Below are positions 6,783-14,958 of a DNA stretch of 14,958 nucleotides, piece after piece. Numbering within the stretch: position 1 is the first letter of the stretch; every line of letters starts with the position of its first letter. A program made the position numbers and the translations under genes. Under the pieces are notes generated by a model. The model was not told where the DNA came from. It saw nothing but the letters and a program-made list of their open reading frames with translations, and did not search any database. This DNA comes from CAYGZA01 sp964354135 (GTDB lineage: Bacteria; Planctomycetota; Planctomycetia; Pirellulales; Thermoguttaceae): NCBI GenBank assembly GCA_964354135.1, contig CAYGZA010000158.1, positions 1 through 14,958 on the forward strand, in the 5' to 3' direction.

Positions 6783-7394
6783 ATGCCTGCCCATCCCGAC
6801 CGCCCGAGGTTGATACTTGCCAGCCGATCGCCGCGGCGAAGGCAGCTCTTGGCGGAGGCGGGCTACTCGTTTGAGGTCCTCCCCCCGCGGGAGTCGGCGG
6901 AATGCGACGAGGTCCGGAGCGGCGAAGAGCCGGCCGAGCTGGTCGCGCGGCTTGCCCGCCAAAAGGTGGACGACGTAGCCGAGCGGATCGAGTCCGGCGT
7001 GATCGTGGGCTGCGACACGGTAGCCGAGTGCGGCGGCCGGATCCTAGGCAAGCCGAAAGATGAAGAGGACGCCCGGCGCATGCTCGAAATCCTCCGCGGG
7101 CGCGAGCACCGGGTCTTCAGCGGCGTGTGCGTTTGGAAGAGGCCCGGCGGAGAACCCAGGGTCGAAGTGGACGTCACGGTCCTCCGGATGGACCGGCTCA
7201 GCGACGCGCAGATCGACCGGTACTTGGCCGGCGGCGCATGGAAGGGCAAAGCGGGGGCATTCGGCTACCAGGACGGCTTGGGCTGGGTCCACGTCCTCCG
7301 CGGCAGCGAGTCGAACGTGGTCGGCCTGCCGCTGGAACTCCTGGCAACGATGATCCCCGCCGCGCAGAACGACGCCCCGACCGCAAGGCCCTGA
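6783..7394 (+). CDS. maf: Maf-family nucleoside triphosphate pyrophosphatase
   Basis: 203 residues. Maf proteins hydrolyse non-canonical or modified nucleoside triphosphates (or dTTP/UTP) to monophosphates as house-cleaning enzymes. Visible are LILASRSPRRRQLL (10-23), CDTV with D78, GRILGKPKDEEDARRML with K90, and GAWKGKAGAFGYQ followed by SNVVGLPLELL. The start ATG 6783 lies 10 codons before the conserved SRSPRR region, which is normal, but the preceding bases are pyrimidine-rich with no ribosome binding site. Divergent from the pseudouridine synthase gene over about 208 bp and convergent with the HU-like gene. The stop codon is inside the terminator stem. Substrate class (YhdE-like or YceF-like) not assigned. 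Confidence 0.94.
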   Translation: MPAHPDRPRLILASRSPRRRQLLAEAGYSFEVLPPRESAECDEVRSGEEPAELVARLARQKVDDVAERIESGVIVGCDTVAECGGRILGKPKDEEDARRMLEILRGREHRVFSGVCVWKRPGGEPRVEVDVTVLRMDRLSDAQIDRYLAGGAWKGKAGAFGYQDGLGWVHVLRGSESNVVGLPLELLATMIPAAQNDAPTARP

Positions 7395-7418
7395 GTCCGG
7401 CCGGCGGACCTCAGGGCC
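7387..7418. terminator. Shared hairpin terminator between maf and HU-like gene
   Basis: GGCCCTGAGTCCG (7387-7399) pairs with the segment 7405-7418 over 13 bp with one bulged base and a 5-nt loop (GCCGG). CCGCTTTG follows on the plus strand. The maf stop codon (7392-7394) is within the left arm. The HU-like stop lies 31 bp to the right, so the hairpin can serve both convergent genes, although the T-tract is weak. Confidence 0.7.
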
Positions 7419-7448
7419 CCGCTTTGTCGGGAATCCTGCGAAGCTACC

Positions 7449-7775
7449 TCAGGCCATCGCCTTGAGGGCCTTGAGAGGCCGGACCTTCACCTTGACGCTG
7501 GCGGGCTTGGCGGGAACGTCCATCAGCTCGCCGGGCCTGAAGGGATTGGGCACGCCCTTCCTGGCCGGCTTGGCCGGGACCTTCTTCTTCTCGACCTTCA
7601 CCAGGCCCGGTAAGACGAAGACCCCGGGCCCTCGCGAGCCCAAGTTCTTCTTGATTTCCGCGCCCAGGGCCTCAATCACCGCACCCACCTCCTTCTTCGA
7701 CAGGCCGGTGGCTTCGGCGATGTTGGCGGTGACCTGACTCTTGTTGAGCGGCTTCTTGGCGACTGCTTTAGCCAT
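7449..7775 (-). CDS. HU-like (IHF/HU family) DNA-binding protein
   Basis: 108 residues, very basic and Ala/Lys-rich; an HU-type nucleoid protein that would bend and compact DNA as a dimer. After an extension of about 8 residues, 'LNKSQVTANIAEATGLSKKEVGAVIEALG' matches the HU N-terminal helices. 'GVFVLPGLVKVEKKKVPAKPARKG' matches the first beta strands. The DNA-intercalating RNPxTG tip is replaced by 'VPNPFRPGE', and the C-terminus (KVKVRPLKALKAM) keeps the 'K.LK' ending of HU. ATG 7775 has a good AAGGAGG site about 10 nt upstream. Phased A-tracts lie further upstream. The altered arm tip still carries the Pro that intercalates in HU, so DNA bending is plausible but not shown. Confidence 0.9.
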   Translation of the reverse strand: MAKAVAKKPLNKSQVTANIAEATGLSKKEVGAVIEALGAEIKKNLGSRGPGVFVLPGLVKVEKKKVPAKPARKGVPNPFRPGELMDVPAKPASVKVKVRPLKALKAMA

Positions 7776-8131
7776 GACTGGTAGTCCTCCTTGCGAGGTT
7801 TCTATGGTACCGATACGTCCGTCCGTTCAACGGGACGGGGTGATTAGATACGGTTTTCCGGAAAATGCAATCGGGGAAACGCGGAAAAGCCCGAAAAAGT
7901 CGGGAAAAAACGCCCTCGCCCCGCGATTCTCCCGAGAAATCCGCCGCCTTGGCGCTTGCAGGCCGCAGAAACCGGGCCCGATTGCCCCGGAGAATGCCGG
8001 AGTTTGCGAGTCGGCGACGCCCTGGCCGGCCCACATTCCTCGCCATGTCGGGGCGGCATCTCACTTTGCCCTCGCGCGGGACGGGTCGGATGAAGGATCG
8101 CTCCAGGTGCGGGTCGTGTCGGAGGGACGGG
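7776..8131. other. HU-gene upstream region with phased A-tracts (7862-7910)
   Basis: No gene is supported in this stretch. It holds a 12-bp palindrome TTTTCCGGAAAA (7854-7865) and A-runs at 7862-7865, 7877-7879, 7885-7888, 7894-7898 and 7905-7910. The last four are centred 8 to 12 bp apart, roughly helical spacing, so curved DNA is likely. A weak promoter-like pair toward HU (minus strand TTGAAC, 15-bp spacer, TACCAT) is not convincing. Beyond about 7925 nothing stands out. Confidence 0.5.
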
Positions 8132-8347
8132 ATGCCTGACCGCGTGTTGCCGCACTTTTGGGGGGATCCCGTCCTGCTGGCCCGACTTTCTTGCCAAGGC
8201 TGCCGAAATCTTCTAAAATTATCAGTCGCAAGAGTTTATGACGCGGGGTTGCGTTACGCGCAGAGGCTCGACTGCGGGGCGTGTGTCGTAGTCTGGGCAG
8301 ACCGCCTGGGTTGCACGGCCATCCCGAAAGACAAAGACGTTGTGTGA
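8132..8347 (+). CDS. Possible small tetracysteine protein (71 aa)
   Basis: ATG 8132 has GGAGG (8121-8125) at an ideal 6-nt spacing and opens a 71-residue frame. Two CxxC pairs, CQGC (21-24) and CGAC (48-51), plus C61 give a zinc-ribbon-like layout with 23 residues between the pairs. There is no recognisable homology, and third-position GC is lower than in the neighbouring genes, which argues against a long-established coding region. It also overlaps the promoter match at 8191-8219. Either a small zinc-binding protein upstream of the PQQ gene or a chance frame; I favour chance slightly. Confidence 0.35.
   Translation: MPDRVLPHFWGDPVLLARLSCQGCRNLLKLSVARVYDAGLRYAQRLDCGACVVVWADRLGCTAIPKDKDVV
8191..8219 (+). 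promoter_or_regulatory. Sigma70-type promoter for the PQQ-toroid-moxR unit
   Basis: TTGCCA (8191-8196, 5 of 6), a 17-bp spacer and TAAAAT (8214-8219, 5 of 6), in an AT-rich patch of otherwise GC-rich DNA. Transcription would start near 8226, leaving about 315 nt untranslated before ATG 8540. It is the best plus-strand promoter match in the gap before the operon. Confidence 0.55.
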
Positions 8348-8355
8348 TTCTAGGA

Positions 8356-8377
8356 GGGCGAGGCTTCTGCCGAGCCC
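8356..8377 (+). repeat. 22-nt hairpin with tandem GA/GA internal loop
   Basis: GGGC-GA-GGC (8356-8364) faces GCC-GA-GCCC (8369-8377) around a TTCT loop. The two GA dinucleotides oppose each other, which in RNA can form stable tandem sheared G-A pairs. It would lie in the long leader of the PQQ gene. It resembles a dispersed intergenic hairpin, but only this copy is in the window. Confidence 0.5.
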
Positions 8378-8488
8378 TAGCGGAAAACGCGAGTTTGGCC
8401 GTCAGAAGTGTGGCTCGGTAGGAGAGAGTTACGGCTCCTTTTCGCTCTGCGGGGGTTGGATAAGACGAAGGCAGTCTGAGGAAGCTTA

Positions 8489-8519
8489 GGCCGCACCGGC
8501 CGAGACCCCGTGCAGGGTC
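8489..8519 (+). promoter_or_regulatory. Two small hairpins just before the PQQ-gene ribosome binding site
   Basis: GGCCG-CAC-CGGCC (8489-8501) and GACCC-CGTGCA-GGGTC (8504-8519) are back to back. The ribosome binding site AAGGAG (8526-8531) and ATG 8540 follow and stay outside the stems, so the hairpins may keep the start accessible or stabilise the 5' end. No known riboswitch class was recognised in the leader. Confidence 0.4.
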
Positions 8520-8539
8520 GGCAGCAAGGAGAGACCGAG

Positions 8540-11500
8540 ATGGATTCACGGAGAAGAGGCAGGGTGCTGCCGCTGCTGGCAGGCGTGCTCGGATGCTGCG
8601 TCCTTGCGACGACCGGATTGAGGGCCCAGAAGCCAGGCACGGCCGGCCCCATGCCCAAAGCCACCACGGAGAAGGCCGACCAGGACCCGGCGGCGGCCCA
8701 GAGTGTCTTCCTCCCCGTCGACCGCTCGCTGCTCTTGCTCCTATCCAAGGCCCGGCAACTCGCCCAAGACGGGCGCTATGCCGAGGCAGTTCGTTGCCTG
8801 GGGACGATTCTTGAGGCCCCGGAAGACTACTTCGATCGTCCCCTCAAACCGGGGGCGTCTTCGCCGGTCTATCCCAGCCTGAAGTCGGAAGCCCAGTCCC
8901 TCTTGAGCCAAATGCCGAGTGCCGGGCGAGAACTCTATGAACTCCAGTACGGGACCCGGGCGCGGCAAATGTTGACGGCCGCCACGACCGCGGGCGACCC
9001 CGGCGGTCTGGCCGAGGTCTCGCGGCGGTTCTTCCACACGTGGGCCGGCTACGAGGCAACCCTGCTTCTGGCCTTCCACCAACTCGACCACGGCAGCCCG
9101 CTGGCGGCAGCCCTCACACTCCAGCGGTTTCGCACCGCGTGTCCCGTGGCCGACCAGTTTGAGCCAGGCCTGTCCGTGGCGACGGCCGCCTGCTGGCTCC
9201 GCGCCGGGCAAACGGAGAAGGCCGAGAGCGTGCTCCAGCGGGCCCGGGAGCAGTTCCCCAGGTCCGCCGTGCGGATTGGGGGGGCGGAGATCGTTCTATC
9301 GGCCAAGGCCGGCCAGTTGCTCGGCGCCGCCCAAGTAGCGGTCGATCGGGCCAAGGCGGATGAGTGGCCGATGTTCCGTGGCAACGCCGCGCGGAATGCC
9401 GCCGCCGACAGCAGCGGACCGCTGCTGAGCGTGGTCTGGCGGGTACCGACCGCGGAGTACCCTTACGTCGAGTCGCTTATCGAGCAGATCCAACAGGGGT
9501 TCCGCGAGCGGGACTACTGGGCCTTGCCTTCATGCCACCCGCTGGTAGTGAACAATACCGTGCTGATGCGCACCGCGAGGAACCTGTTGGCCGTAGACCT
9601 CGTCACCGGAAAACGGCTTTGGGAGGTTCCCGGGGACGACCCCTTTGAGTCGCTTTTGGACCCGCCCGGCGACGGGCCGTTTCAAGCCGGCATGGCAAGG
9701 CCGCAGTTCGACGTGACGACTGCCATCAAGTACCGCATGTGGGGCGACGCAACCTTCGGCTGCCTCGGCAGCGACGGAGATCGCGTTTTCGCCGTGGAAG
9801 ATCTTTCCCTGGACTTGTGGAATTGGGCGAGCCGGATGATGTTCACCCCGACGCGCCGCAGCAGTCCGCTCGACGCAAAGCCCCACAACCGGCTGGCCGC
9901 CTACGACATCCGCACCGGCAAACTCACGTGGCACCTGGGGGGATCGCCCGAGGAACTGGGCTTGCCGCTGGCGGGGACGTTCTTTCTCGGGGCGCCCCTG
10001 CCGCTGGCGGGGCAACTCTACGTCCTCGGCGAAACCAAGGGAGAGATCCGGCTGTTTGCACTCGACGCCAAGTCGGGCGGCGTTTCCTGGACGCAACAAC
10101 TGGCGGTGGTCGATCAGGAGCGAGACGCCGTTCAGGATCCCCTGCGGCGTCTTGCCGGGGCGTCTCCCTCGTACGCGGACGGGGTGTTGGCGTGCCCCAC
10201 GTCGAATCGTTCCATCGTTGCCGTGGAGTTGGCGACCCGATCGCTCCTATGGGGCTACGTGTACAAGCGGGCCAATGAAGGGGCCGGCCAGCCGCCGGGA
10301 ATGTTTTTCGGACCGGGGGGGCCGATGATGGACCCCGACCCGGCAGGGCGCTGGGCCAATTCGCCGGTTATTCTGGCGGAAGGAAAGGCCGTGGTCACCC
10401 CGGGCGACTCCGACGAAATCCACTGCCTGAACTTGATCGACGGCAAGCTGCTCTGGCACAGACCGCGCGCCGACGACCTCTACGCGGCCTGCGTCTACCA
10501 GGGAAAGGTGGTCCTGGCGGGGCGACGGGCCGTGCGGGCCCTGCGTTTGGCCGACGGCGAGCCTGCTTGGGACGGCCGCGTCGTCGAGTTGCCCGCCGGA
10601 GGCAGCCCGACCGGCTCCGGCTTCTTGGGCGGCGACCGCTATTATCTCCCCGTCAGCAGCGCGGAAGTCCTGGTGATGGATCTCCGTGCCGGCCGCACGG
10701 TCCACAGCTACAAGTCGCGCCGCGGGACCGTGCCTGGAAACCTCGTCTGTTACGGCGGCATGATCCTTTCTCAGCGTGCCGGGGCCGTGGACCTGTTCCA
10801 CCAACTGGACGCCTTGCGGAAGAAGGTCGACCAGCGGCTGGCGGTCAAGCCGGACGATCCCGAAGCCCTGGCCCAACGGGGAGAAGTCCTTTGGGATGAA
10901 GGCAAGCTCCAGGAGGCCATCGCGTGCTTCCGGCGCTCTTTGGAATCGGCTCCCGGCTCGAATACCCGCGGGCTCCTGCGCGAGGTGATTTTCGAGGGGC
11001 TGCGGACCGAGTTTCCCGCATACCGAAGCTACAGCGAGGAAGCCCGCCGCTTGACCGATGATGTTCGCCAGGAAGCGACCTACTTGCGCCTGATGGCCGG
11101 CGGGCTGGAATCGGTGCGCGAGTTCCGGCCGGCGTGGGACACTTACCTGAAGCTCATCGATCTGGACCGCCGGCGCCGCGATCTGGAGCCGATGGAGAAG
11201 GTCTACTCGCTGCGGCGGGATCGCTGGATCCAGGTCCAATTGGCGGCCTTGCGGCAAGCGGCGCCGGCGGAAGTCCGGGCGGAGATCGACAAGGAGGTGC
11301 AGGCCCGCTTCGATGCCGCGGTTCGCGCCGACACTCCCGAGGCATTCCAGCAGTTCCTGGACTACTTCGCCCCGCAGCCGCCGGCGCAACAGGCCCGGGC
11401 ACGCTGGGCGGCCAAGCTGCTCAAGGGCCAGCGGCTTCTCCAGGCCGAGACGGTCCTCCGGTCGATCGAGCGATCGGGCGACCGGCCCCGGGCGGGCGCC

Positions 11501-13306
11501 GCCGTAGCCGAGCTGGCGGCCATGCTTCGCCAGGCGGAGCTGCCCCGGGATGCGGCACGGGTGTACGCGCGGCTGGAACGGGAATTCGGCGACGTGGTCT
11601 GCGGCGACGGCAAGACGGGCCGCCAACTGGTCGAGGCCCTGCCGGCGGACGACCCGGTCCGCCGCGCGCTGGAGCCCGCCGGGGCGTGGCCGACCGCGGC
11701 GGTCACCGTCGAGCGAAGCGCCCAGAAGAGCCCGCCGCCGTTGGCATTCGGCGTCGTCACCATCCCGCAAGTGGAGAGCTCCTCGCCCTTTGCCGCCGAC
11801 CTGACCTTCGAGATCCAGCAAAGCCCGTCCGCCCTCTCGGCCCGCGACGGTTGGGGGAGAGTGCGGTGGCAGATGCCGATGGGCGAGCTGATGCGGCAGG
11901 GAAGCTTCCCTTTCAGCGCGGCCTTCTTGCGGGCGGCGGTTCGCGACCACCTGCTCCTGCTCTCGATGGGCTTCAAAGTCGTGGCCGTCGACACGCTGGG
12001 TACGGCGCACGGGGGCTCGCCGCGGGTCCTCTGGACCCAGGACCTGAGCGAGCCGGGCAAGGTGCCCCAAGGGCGGCGCTCGCTCCGGGTGCAGCCTATC
12101 GGCATGTTCGGCGGGTTTCCGCCGTTCGGCGTCAACCAGCGGAGTTACGCCGTCAACGCACCGATTGCGATCGGCGAAGCGATCGTCTGCTACCAGCGGT
12201 TCCAGAGCCTCTACGGCGTCGATCCGTTGACGGGCGAGGTCGTCTGGGTCCGCGAGGACACCCGGCCCGACAGCACCCTGTTCGGCGACGATCGGTTCGT
12301 CTTCGTCCTTCCTCCGGATCAGTCTGCGGCGACCGTGGTGAGCACCTCCGACGGGAAGGTGCTGGGCAACCGCCCGATCCCGCAAGAGCGGCTTACGACC
12401 GTCGGCCGGAACGTCCTGGTTTGGCGGGAAGCGACCCTGCAGTTGATCGACCCGTGGGAGAACCGGCCCGTCTGGCCTGCGATGAAGTTCAAGCCCGATT
12501 CGCGGATCCAGGTGGTGGATCGCGACCTGGCCGCGGTGCTGGAGTCCGGCGAGCGGTTCGTGCTGGTCAGTCTCGCCGACGGGCGGAAGGTGATCGACGC
12601 CCCGGTGCAGCCCGTGCGGACGTTCTCCGACATCCACGTCCTTCTCTCGGAGGACCATTGCATGCTGATCGTCAACGGTCTGGAGCGGACCGGCCAGCCG
12701 GAGGTGAATTTCTACGGCCTCGGCGGGATGCCCCACGTGCAGATCACCCGGGCACACGTCTATTCGTTCGACCGCCGGGGCAAGAAGCTCTGGGCGGAGC
12801 CGGTGACGGTCCAGGACCAGTTCCTGCTCGTGAACCAGCCCGCCAACCTCCCGGTGCTGGTGTTTGCCTGCGGGGTGCAGAAGCGGACCCCCAACTTCGC
12901 CATCCAGCCGAAGACCGCGATTCTCTGCGTCGATAAGCGGACCGGCCGGGTCGTCAGCCCGCCGGAGACCTACGACGGCCTCTCGCACTTCCGTATCGTG
13001 GCGGACCAGGAGAAGAAGACGATCGAGTTCCACCTGCAAAGGGACGTGGTGGCGCTGAAATTCACCGACACGCCGCCTCCCCCGCCCCCGCCGACAAAGC
13101 CGACGAAGACGTCGAGTGCCCTGTGGAAATCGCTTTGGAAGGCAGCAGCGCCGGCAGTGCCGCCGCTTGTGTGGGATCAGGACGGAGTGCCCTCGCTCCC
13201 GAGAGTCGTCCAACCGGCCCTGCCGGTGCCGCCCGGCAAGCCCGCCGCGAAGGAGCCGAAACCGGCAAACTCCGATATCCCGCCCAAGCAGGAGGCAAAG
13301 AAATGA
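8540..13306 (+). CDS. Secreted giant protein: PQQ-like propeller, TPR linker, second propeller
   Basis: 1588 residues. A basic N-terminus, a hydrophobic core and LRA-Q near residue 33 form a Sec signal peptide; the LGCC run is a poor lipobox. Residues about 60-270 are helical and repeat-like (TPR-type). 'WPMFRGNAARNAA' (about 275) is the hallmark opening of PQQ-like propellers, whose blades repeat 'aVDxxTGkxxW' (LLAVDLVTGKRLWEV, LAAYDIRTGKLTWHL, LFALDAKSGGVSW) to about 750. A TPR stretch (DPEALAQRGEVLWDEGKLQEAIACF, about 770-800) and a helical region lead to a second propeller (about 1134-1510; LYGVDPLTGEVVWV). The end is Pro/Lys-rich with seven consecutive prolines. Probably a periplasmic or surface scaffold; enzymatic activity is not indicated. 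ATG 8540 has AAGGAG at 8 nt; GTG 8510 lies upstream of that site. Translationally coupled to the next gene. Confidence 0.93.
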   Translation: MDSRRRGRVLPLLAGVLGCCVLATTGLRAQKPGTAGPMPKATTEKADQDPAAAQSVFLPVDRSLLLLLSKARQLAQDGRYAEAVRCLGTILEAPEDYFDRPLKPGASSPVYPSLKSEAQSLLSQMPSAGRELYELQYGTRARQMLTAATTAGDPGGLAEVSRRFFHTWAGYEATLLLAFHQLDHGSPLAAALTLQRFRTACPVADQFEPGLSVATAACWLRAGQTEKAESVLQRAREQFPRSAVRIGGAEIVLSAKAGQLLGAAQVAVDRAKADEWPMFRGNAARNAAADSSGPLLSVVWRVPTAEYPYVESLIEQIQQGFRERDYWALPSCHPLVVNNTVLMRTARNLLAVDLVTGKRLWEVPGDDPFESLLDPPGDGPFQAGMARPQFDVTTAIKYRMWGDATFGCLGSDGDRVFAVEDLSLDLWNWASRMMFTPTRRSSPLDAKPHNRLAAYDIRTGKLTWHLGGSPEELGLPLAGTFFLGAPLPLAGQLYVLGETKGEIRLFALDAKSGGVSWTQQLAVVDQERDAVQDPLRRLAGASPSYADGVLACPTSNRSIVAVELATRSLLWGYVYKRANEGAGQPPGMFFGPGGPMMDPDPAGRWANSPVILAEGKAVVTPGDSDEIHCLNLIDGKLLWHRPRADDLYAACVYQGKVVLAGRRAVRALRLADGEPAWDGRVVELPAGGSPTGSGFLGGDRYYLPVSSAEVLVMDLRAGRTVHSYKSRRGTVPGNLVCYGGMILSQRAGAVDLFHQLDALRKKVDQRLAVKPDDPEALAQRGEVLWDEGKLQEAIACFRRSLESAPGSNTRGLLREVIFEGLRTEFPAYRSYSEEARRLTDDVRQEATYLRLMAGGLESVREFRPAWDTYLKLIDLDRRRRDLEPMEKVYSLRRDRWIQVQLAALRQAAPAEVRAEIDKEVQARFDAAVRADTPEAFQQFLDYFAPQPPAQQARARWAAKLLKGQRLLQAETVLRSIERSGDRPRAGAAVAELAAMLRQAELPRDAARVYARLEREFGDVVCGDGKTGRQLVEALPADDPVRRALEPAGAWPTAAVTVERSAQKSPPPLAFGVVTIPQVESSSPFAADLTFEIQQSPSALSARDGWGRVRWQMPMGELMRQGSFPFSAAFLRAAVRDHLLLLSMGFKVVAVDTLGTAHGGSPRVLWTQDLSEPGKVPQGRRSLRVQPIGMFGGFPPFGVNQRSYAVNAPIAIGEAIVCYQRFQSLYGVDPLTGEVVWVREDTRPDSTLFGDDRFVFVLPPDQSAATVVSTSDGKVLGNRPIPQERLTTVGRNVLVWREATLQLIDPWENRPVWPAMKFKPDSRIQVVDRDLAAVLESGERFVLVSLADGRKVIDAPVQPVRTFSDIHVLLSEDHCMLIVNGLERTGQPEVNFYGLGGMPHVQITRAHVYSFDRRGKKLWAEPVTVQDQFLLVNQPANLPVLVFACGVQKRTPNFAIQPKTAILCVDKRTGRVVSPPETYDGLSHFRIVADQEKKTIEFHLQRDVVALKFTDTPPPPPPPTKPTKTSSALWKSLWKAAAPAVPPLVWDQDGVPSLPRVVQPALPVPPGKPAAKEPKPANSDIPPKQEAKK

Positions 13307-14361
13307 AGTCCCTCGCAACAGGACGTACGGTGCTGCGGCCGGCGGTCCGCCGGGCAGCCTGGCTTCTGGCGGCCGCGCTTGCGGCCCCCCACGTCGCCGC
13401 GGCGGCAGGGTCCAAGGACCCGGAGGTGCAGCGCGTCGCGTCCCGCGGGTTGGAGTGGCTGGCCGCGCACCAGTCGCGCCGCGGGTCGTGGTCGGCCAAC
13501 AACGGCAAGTACCCCGCCGCGATGACCGCGATGGCCGGGGTCGCTTTACTGTCCGAGGGCTCGACGACGACGCAGGGCAAGTACGCCCCCAACGTCCGGT
13601 TGGCCGTGGACTACCTGGTCAACCGCAGCCGGCCCAACGGGCTGATCGGCGATCCGCTCCAGGACGACCGCTACACCTACGGCCACGGCTTCTCGATGCT
13701 CTTTCTCTCCCAGGTGCTCGGCGAAGAAGAGGACCTGGAGCGCCGCGAGCAACTCGTGGACGTGCTGAGCCGGGCGGTGGTCTTCTGCGGCCAGGCCCAG
13801 ACCGAGCCCGGCGGCTGGGGCTACATCAGCGCCCAGGACGGTCACGGCTTCGACGAGGGCTCCACGACGATCACCCAGGTGCAGGGGCTGCGCGGCTGCC
13901 GCAACGCCGGCATCCGGGTGCCCAAGGAGATCATCGACAAGGCGATCAAGTACATCGAGAAGTGTACGATGCCCGACGGCGGCGTGCAGTACAACATCAA
14001 GGGCGGGGGCGGGCGGCCGGCGATCACCGCCGCGGCGATTGCCTGCCTCTTCAATGCCGGCGAGTACGACAACAAGCTCGTGCCCAAGCTCCAAGACTAC
14101 TGCGCTAGGAACCTGAGCAACATCTCCAACGAAGGCTTCGGCCACTGGCACTACGCCCATTACTACTATGCCCAGGTCTGCTACCGCGAAGGGGGCAAGA
14201 AGTGGGAAGAGTATCGCAACAAGGTCTATGCCCGGCTCATTCAGGAAGCCAATCCCGACGGATCGTGGACTCAAGGGTACATCGGGCCGGTGTACACGAC
14301 GGCCATCAATCTGACGATCCTGCAACTGGAGAATGCCGCCCTGCCGATCTACCAGCGCTAG
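13303..14361 (+). CDS. Secreted alpha/alpha-toroid protein (prenyltransferase/squalene-cyclase repeat)
   Basis: 352 residues. An Arg-rich N-terminus with an Ala/Leu core and AAAA near residue 35 gives a signal peptide. The mature part has five or more prenyltransferase/squalene oxidase repeats: 'GLEWLAAHQSRRGSWS', 'AVDYLVNRSRPNGLIGD', 'AVVFCGQAQTEPGGWGYIS', 'AIKYIEKCTMPDGGVQYNIK' and 'YARLIQEANPDGSWTQGYIGPVYTTAIN', which fold as an alpha/alpha toroid. The class II cyclase DxDD motif is absent and the protein is exported, so it is unlikely to make terpenes; a binding or scaffold role is more likely. ATG 13303 overlaps the previous stop as ATGA, with AGGAGG 7 nt upstream. moxR begins 34 nt after its stop. 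Similar secreted toroid proteins are common in planctomycetes. Confidence 0.9.
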   Translation: MKSLATGRTVLRPAVRRAAWLLAAALAAPHVAAAAGSKDPEVQRVASRGLEWLAAHQSRRGSWSANNGKYPAAMTAMAGVALLSEGSTTTQGKYAPNVRLAVDYLVNRSRPNGLIGDPLQDDRYTYGHGFSMLFLSQVLGEEEDLERREQLVDVLSRAVVFCGQAQTEPGGWGYISAQDGHGFDEGSTTITQVQGLRGCRNAGIRVPKEIIDKAIKYIEKCTMPDGGVQYNIKGGGGRPAITAAAIACLFNAGEYDNKLVPKLQDYCARNLSNISNEGFGHWHYAHYYYAQVCYREGGKKWEEYRNKVYARLIQEANPDGSWTQGYIGPVYTTAINLTILQLENAALPIYQR

Positions 14362-14395
14362 GGACCGGCATCCCAAGTCCACCGAGGAAAGCCTC

Positions 14396-14958
<563 letters not shown>

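Noticed and set aside
7890..7904. Hairpin CCCGA/TCGGG as a terminator
   Set aside because: Only a 5-bp stem, located upstream of HU where no transcript is expected to end; more likely part of the A-tract region.
8510..8539. GTG 8510 as start of the PQQ protein
   Set aside because: It lies upstream of the AAGGAG site, inside a hairpin, and adds ten residues before the signal peptide.
8061..8549. Minus-strand frame across the PQQ leader
   Set aside because: Low-complexity composition, no ribosome binding site and no recognisable domain.
10247..13318. 1023-codon open frame on the minus strand
   Set aside because: It is antisense to the PQQ gene; long antisense frames are common in GC-rich DNA, and its His/Arg/Gly-rich translation shows no domains.

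Overview
The window looks like chromosomal DNA of a GC-rich bacterium, most likely a planctomycete (Pirellulales-like), though no marker settles the lineage. The pointers are a Ser/Thr kinase with the N-terminal 'LLTQEQLDQA / WQAKQLLEGR' module seen in planctomycete kinases, a secreted 1588-residue PQQ-propeller/TPR protein followed by a secreted alpha/alpha-toroid protein and MoxR, an unusual HU-like protein, and a CysS with a long insertion before its KMSKS-type loop. No integron, phage, IS transposase, CRISPR array, rRNA or tRNA was seen.

Layout. (1) 116-1114, minus: ABC exporter ATPase; its stop codon lies inside a heptad-repeat element. (2) 1115-1422: divergent control region with three GGATGAA heptads, a 39-bp tandem repeat of hairpins and a good sigma70-type promoter at 1334-1362. 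(3) 1423-4063, plus: ispF, cysS and ruvC (isoprenoid precursor synthesis, cysteinyl-tRNA charging, Holliday-junction resolution). IspF appears to start at ACG, and a second copy of the heptad element sits between cysS and ruvC, giving the stop of one and the start of the other. (4) 4324-6574, minus: membrane-anchored Ser/Thr kinase and an RluA-type pseudouridine synthase. (5) 6783-7394, plus: Maf nucleotide pyrophosphatase, convergent with an HU-like gene (7449-7775, minus) across a shared hairpin terminator. (6) 7776-8539: mostly non-coding, with A-tracts upstream of HU, a possible 71-residue tetracysteine ORF, a strong promoter match and a leader of about 315 nt with hairpins. (7) 8540-14958, plus: PQQ/TPR giant, toroid protein (ATGA overlap) and moxR, cut by the window end.

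Working together. ispF-cysS-ruvC is a housekeeping operon with no obvious biochemical link. The right-hand cluster reads as one transcription unit: two exported proteins built for protein-protein contacts (propellers, TPRs, toroid) plus a cytoplasmic MoxR AAA+ ATPase, of the kind usually followed by DUF58/vWA genes. It is the best candidate here for a poorly described envelope system. The most unusual DNA-level signal is the repeat element of about 96 bp, present twice as an ungapped, roughly 80% identical alignment. Its heptads place TGA and ATG in all three frames of one strand, and it has become part of at least three gene ends.
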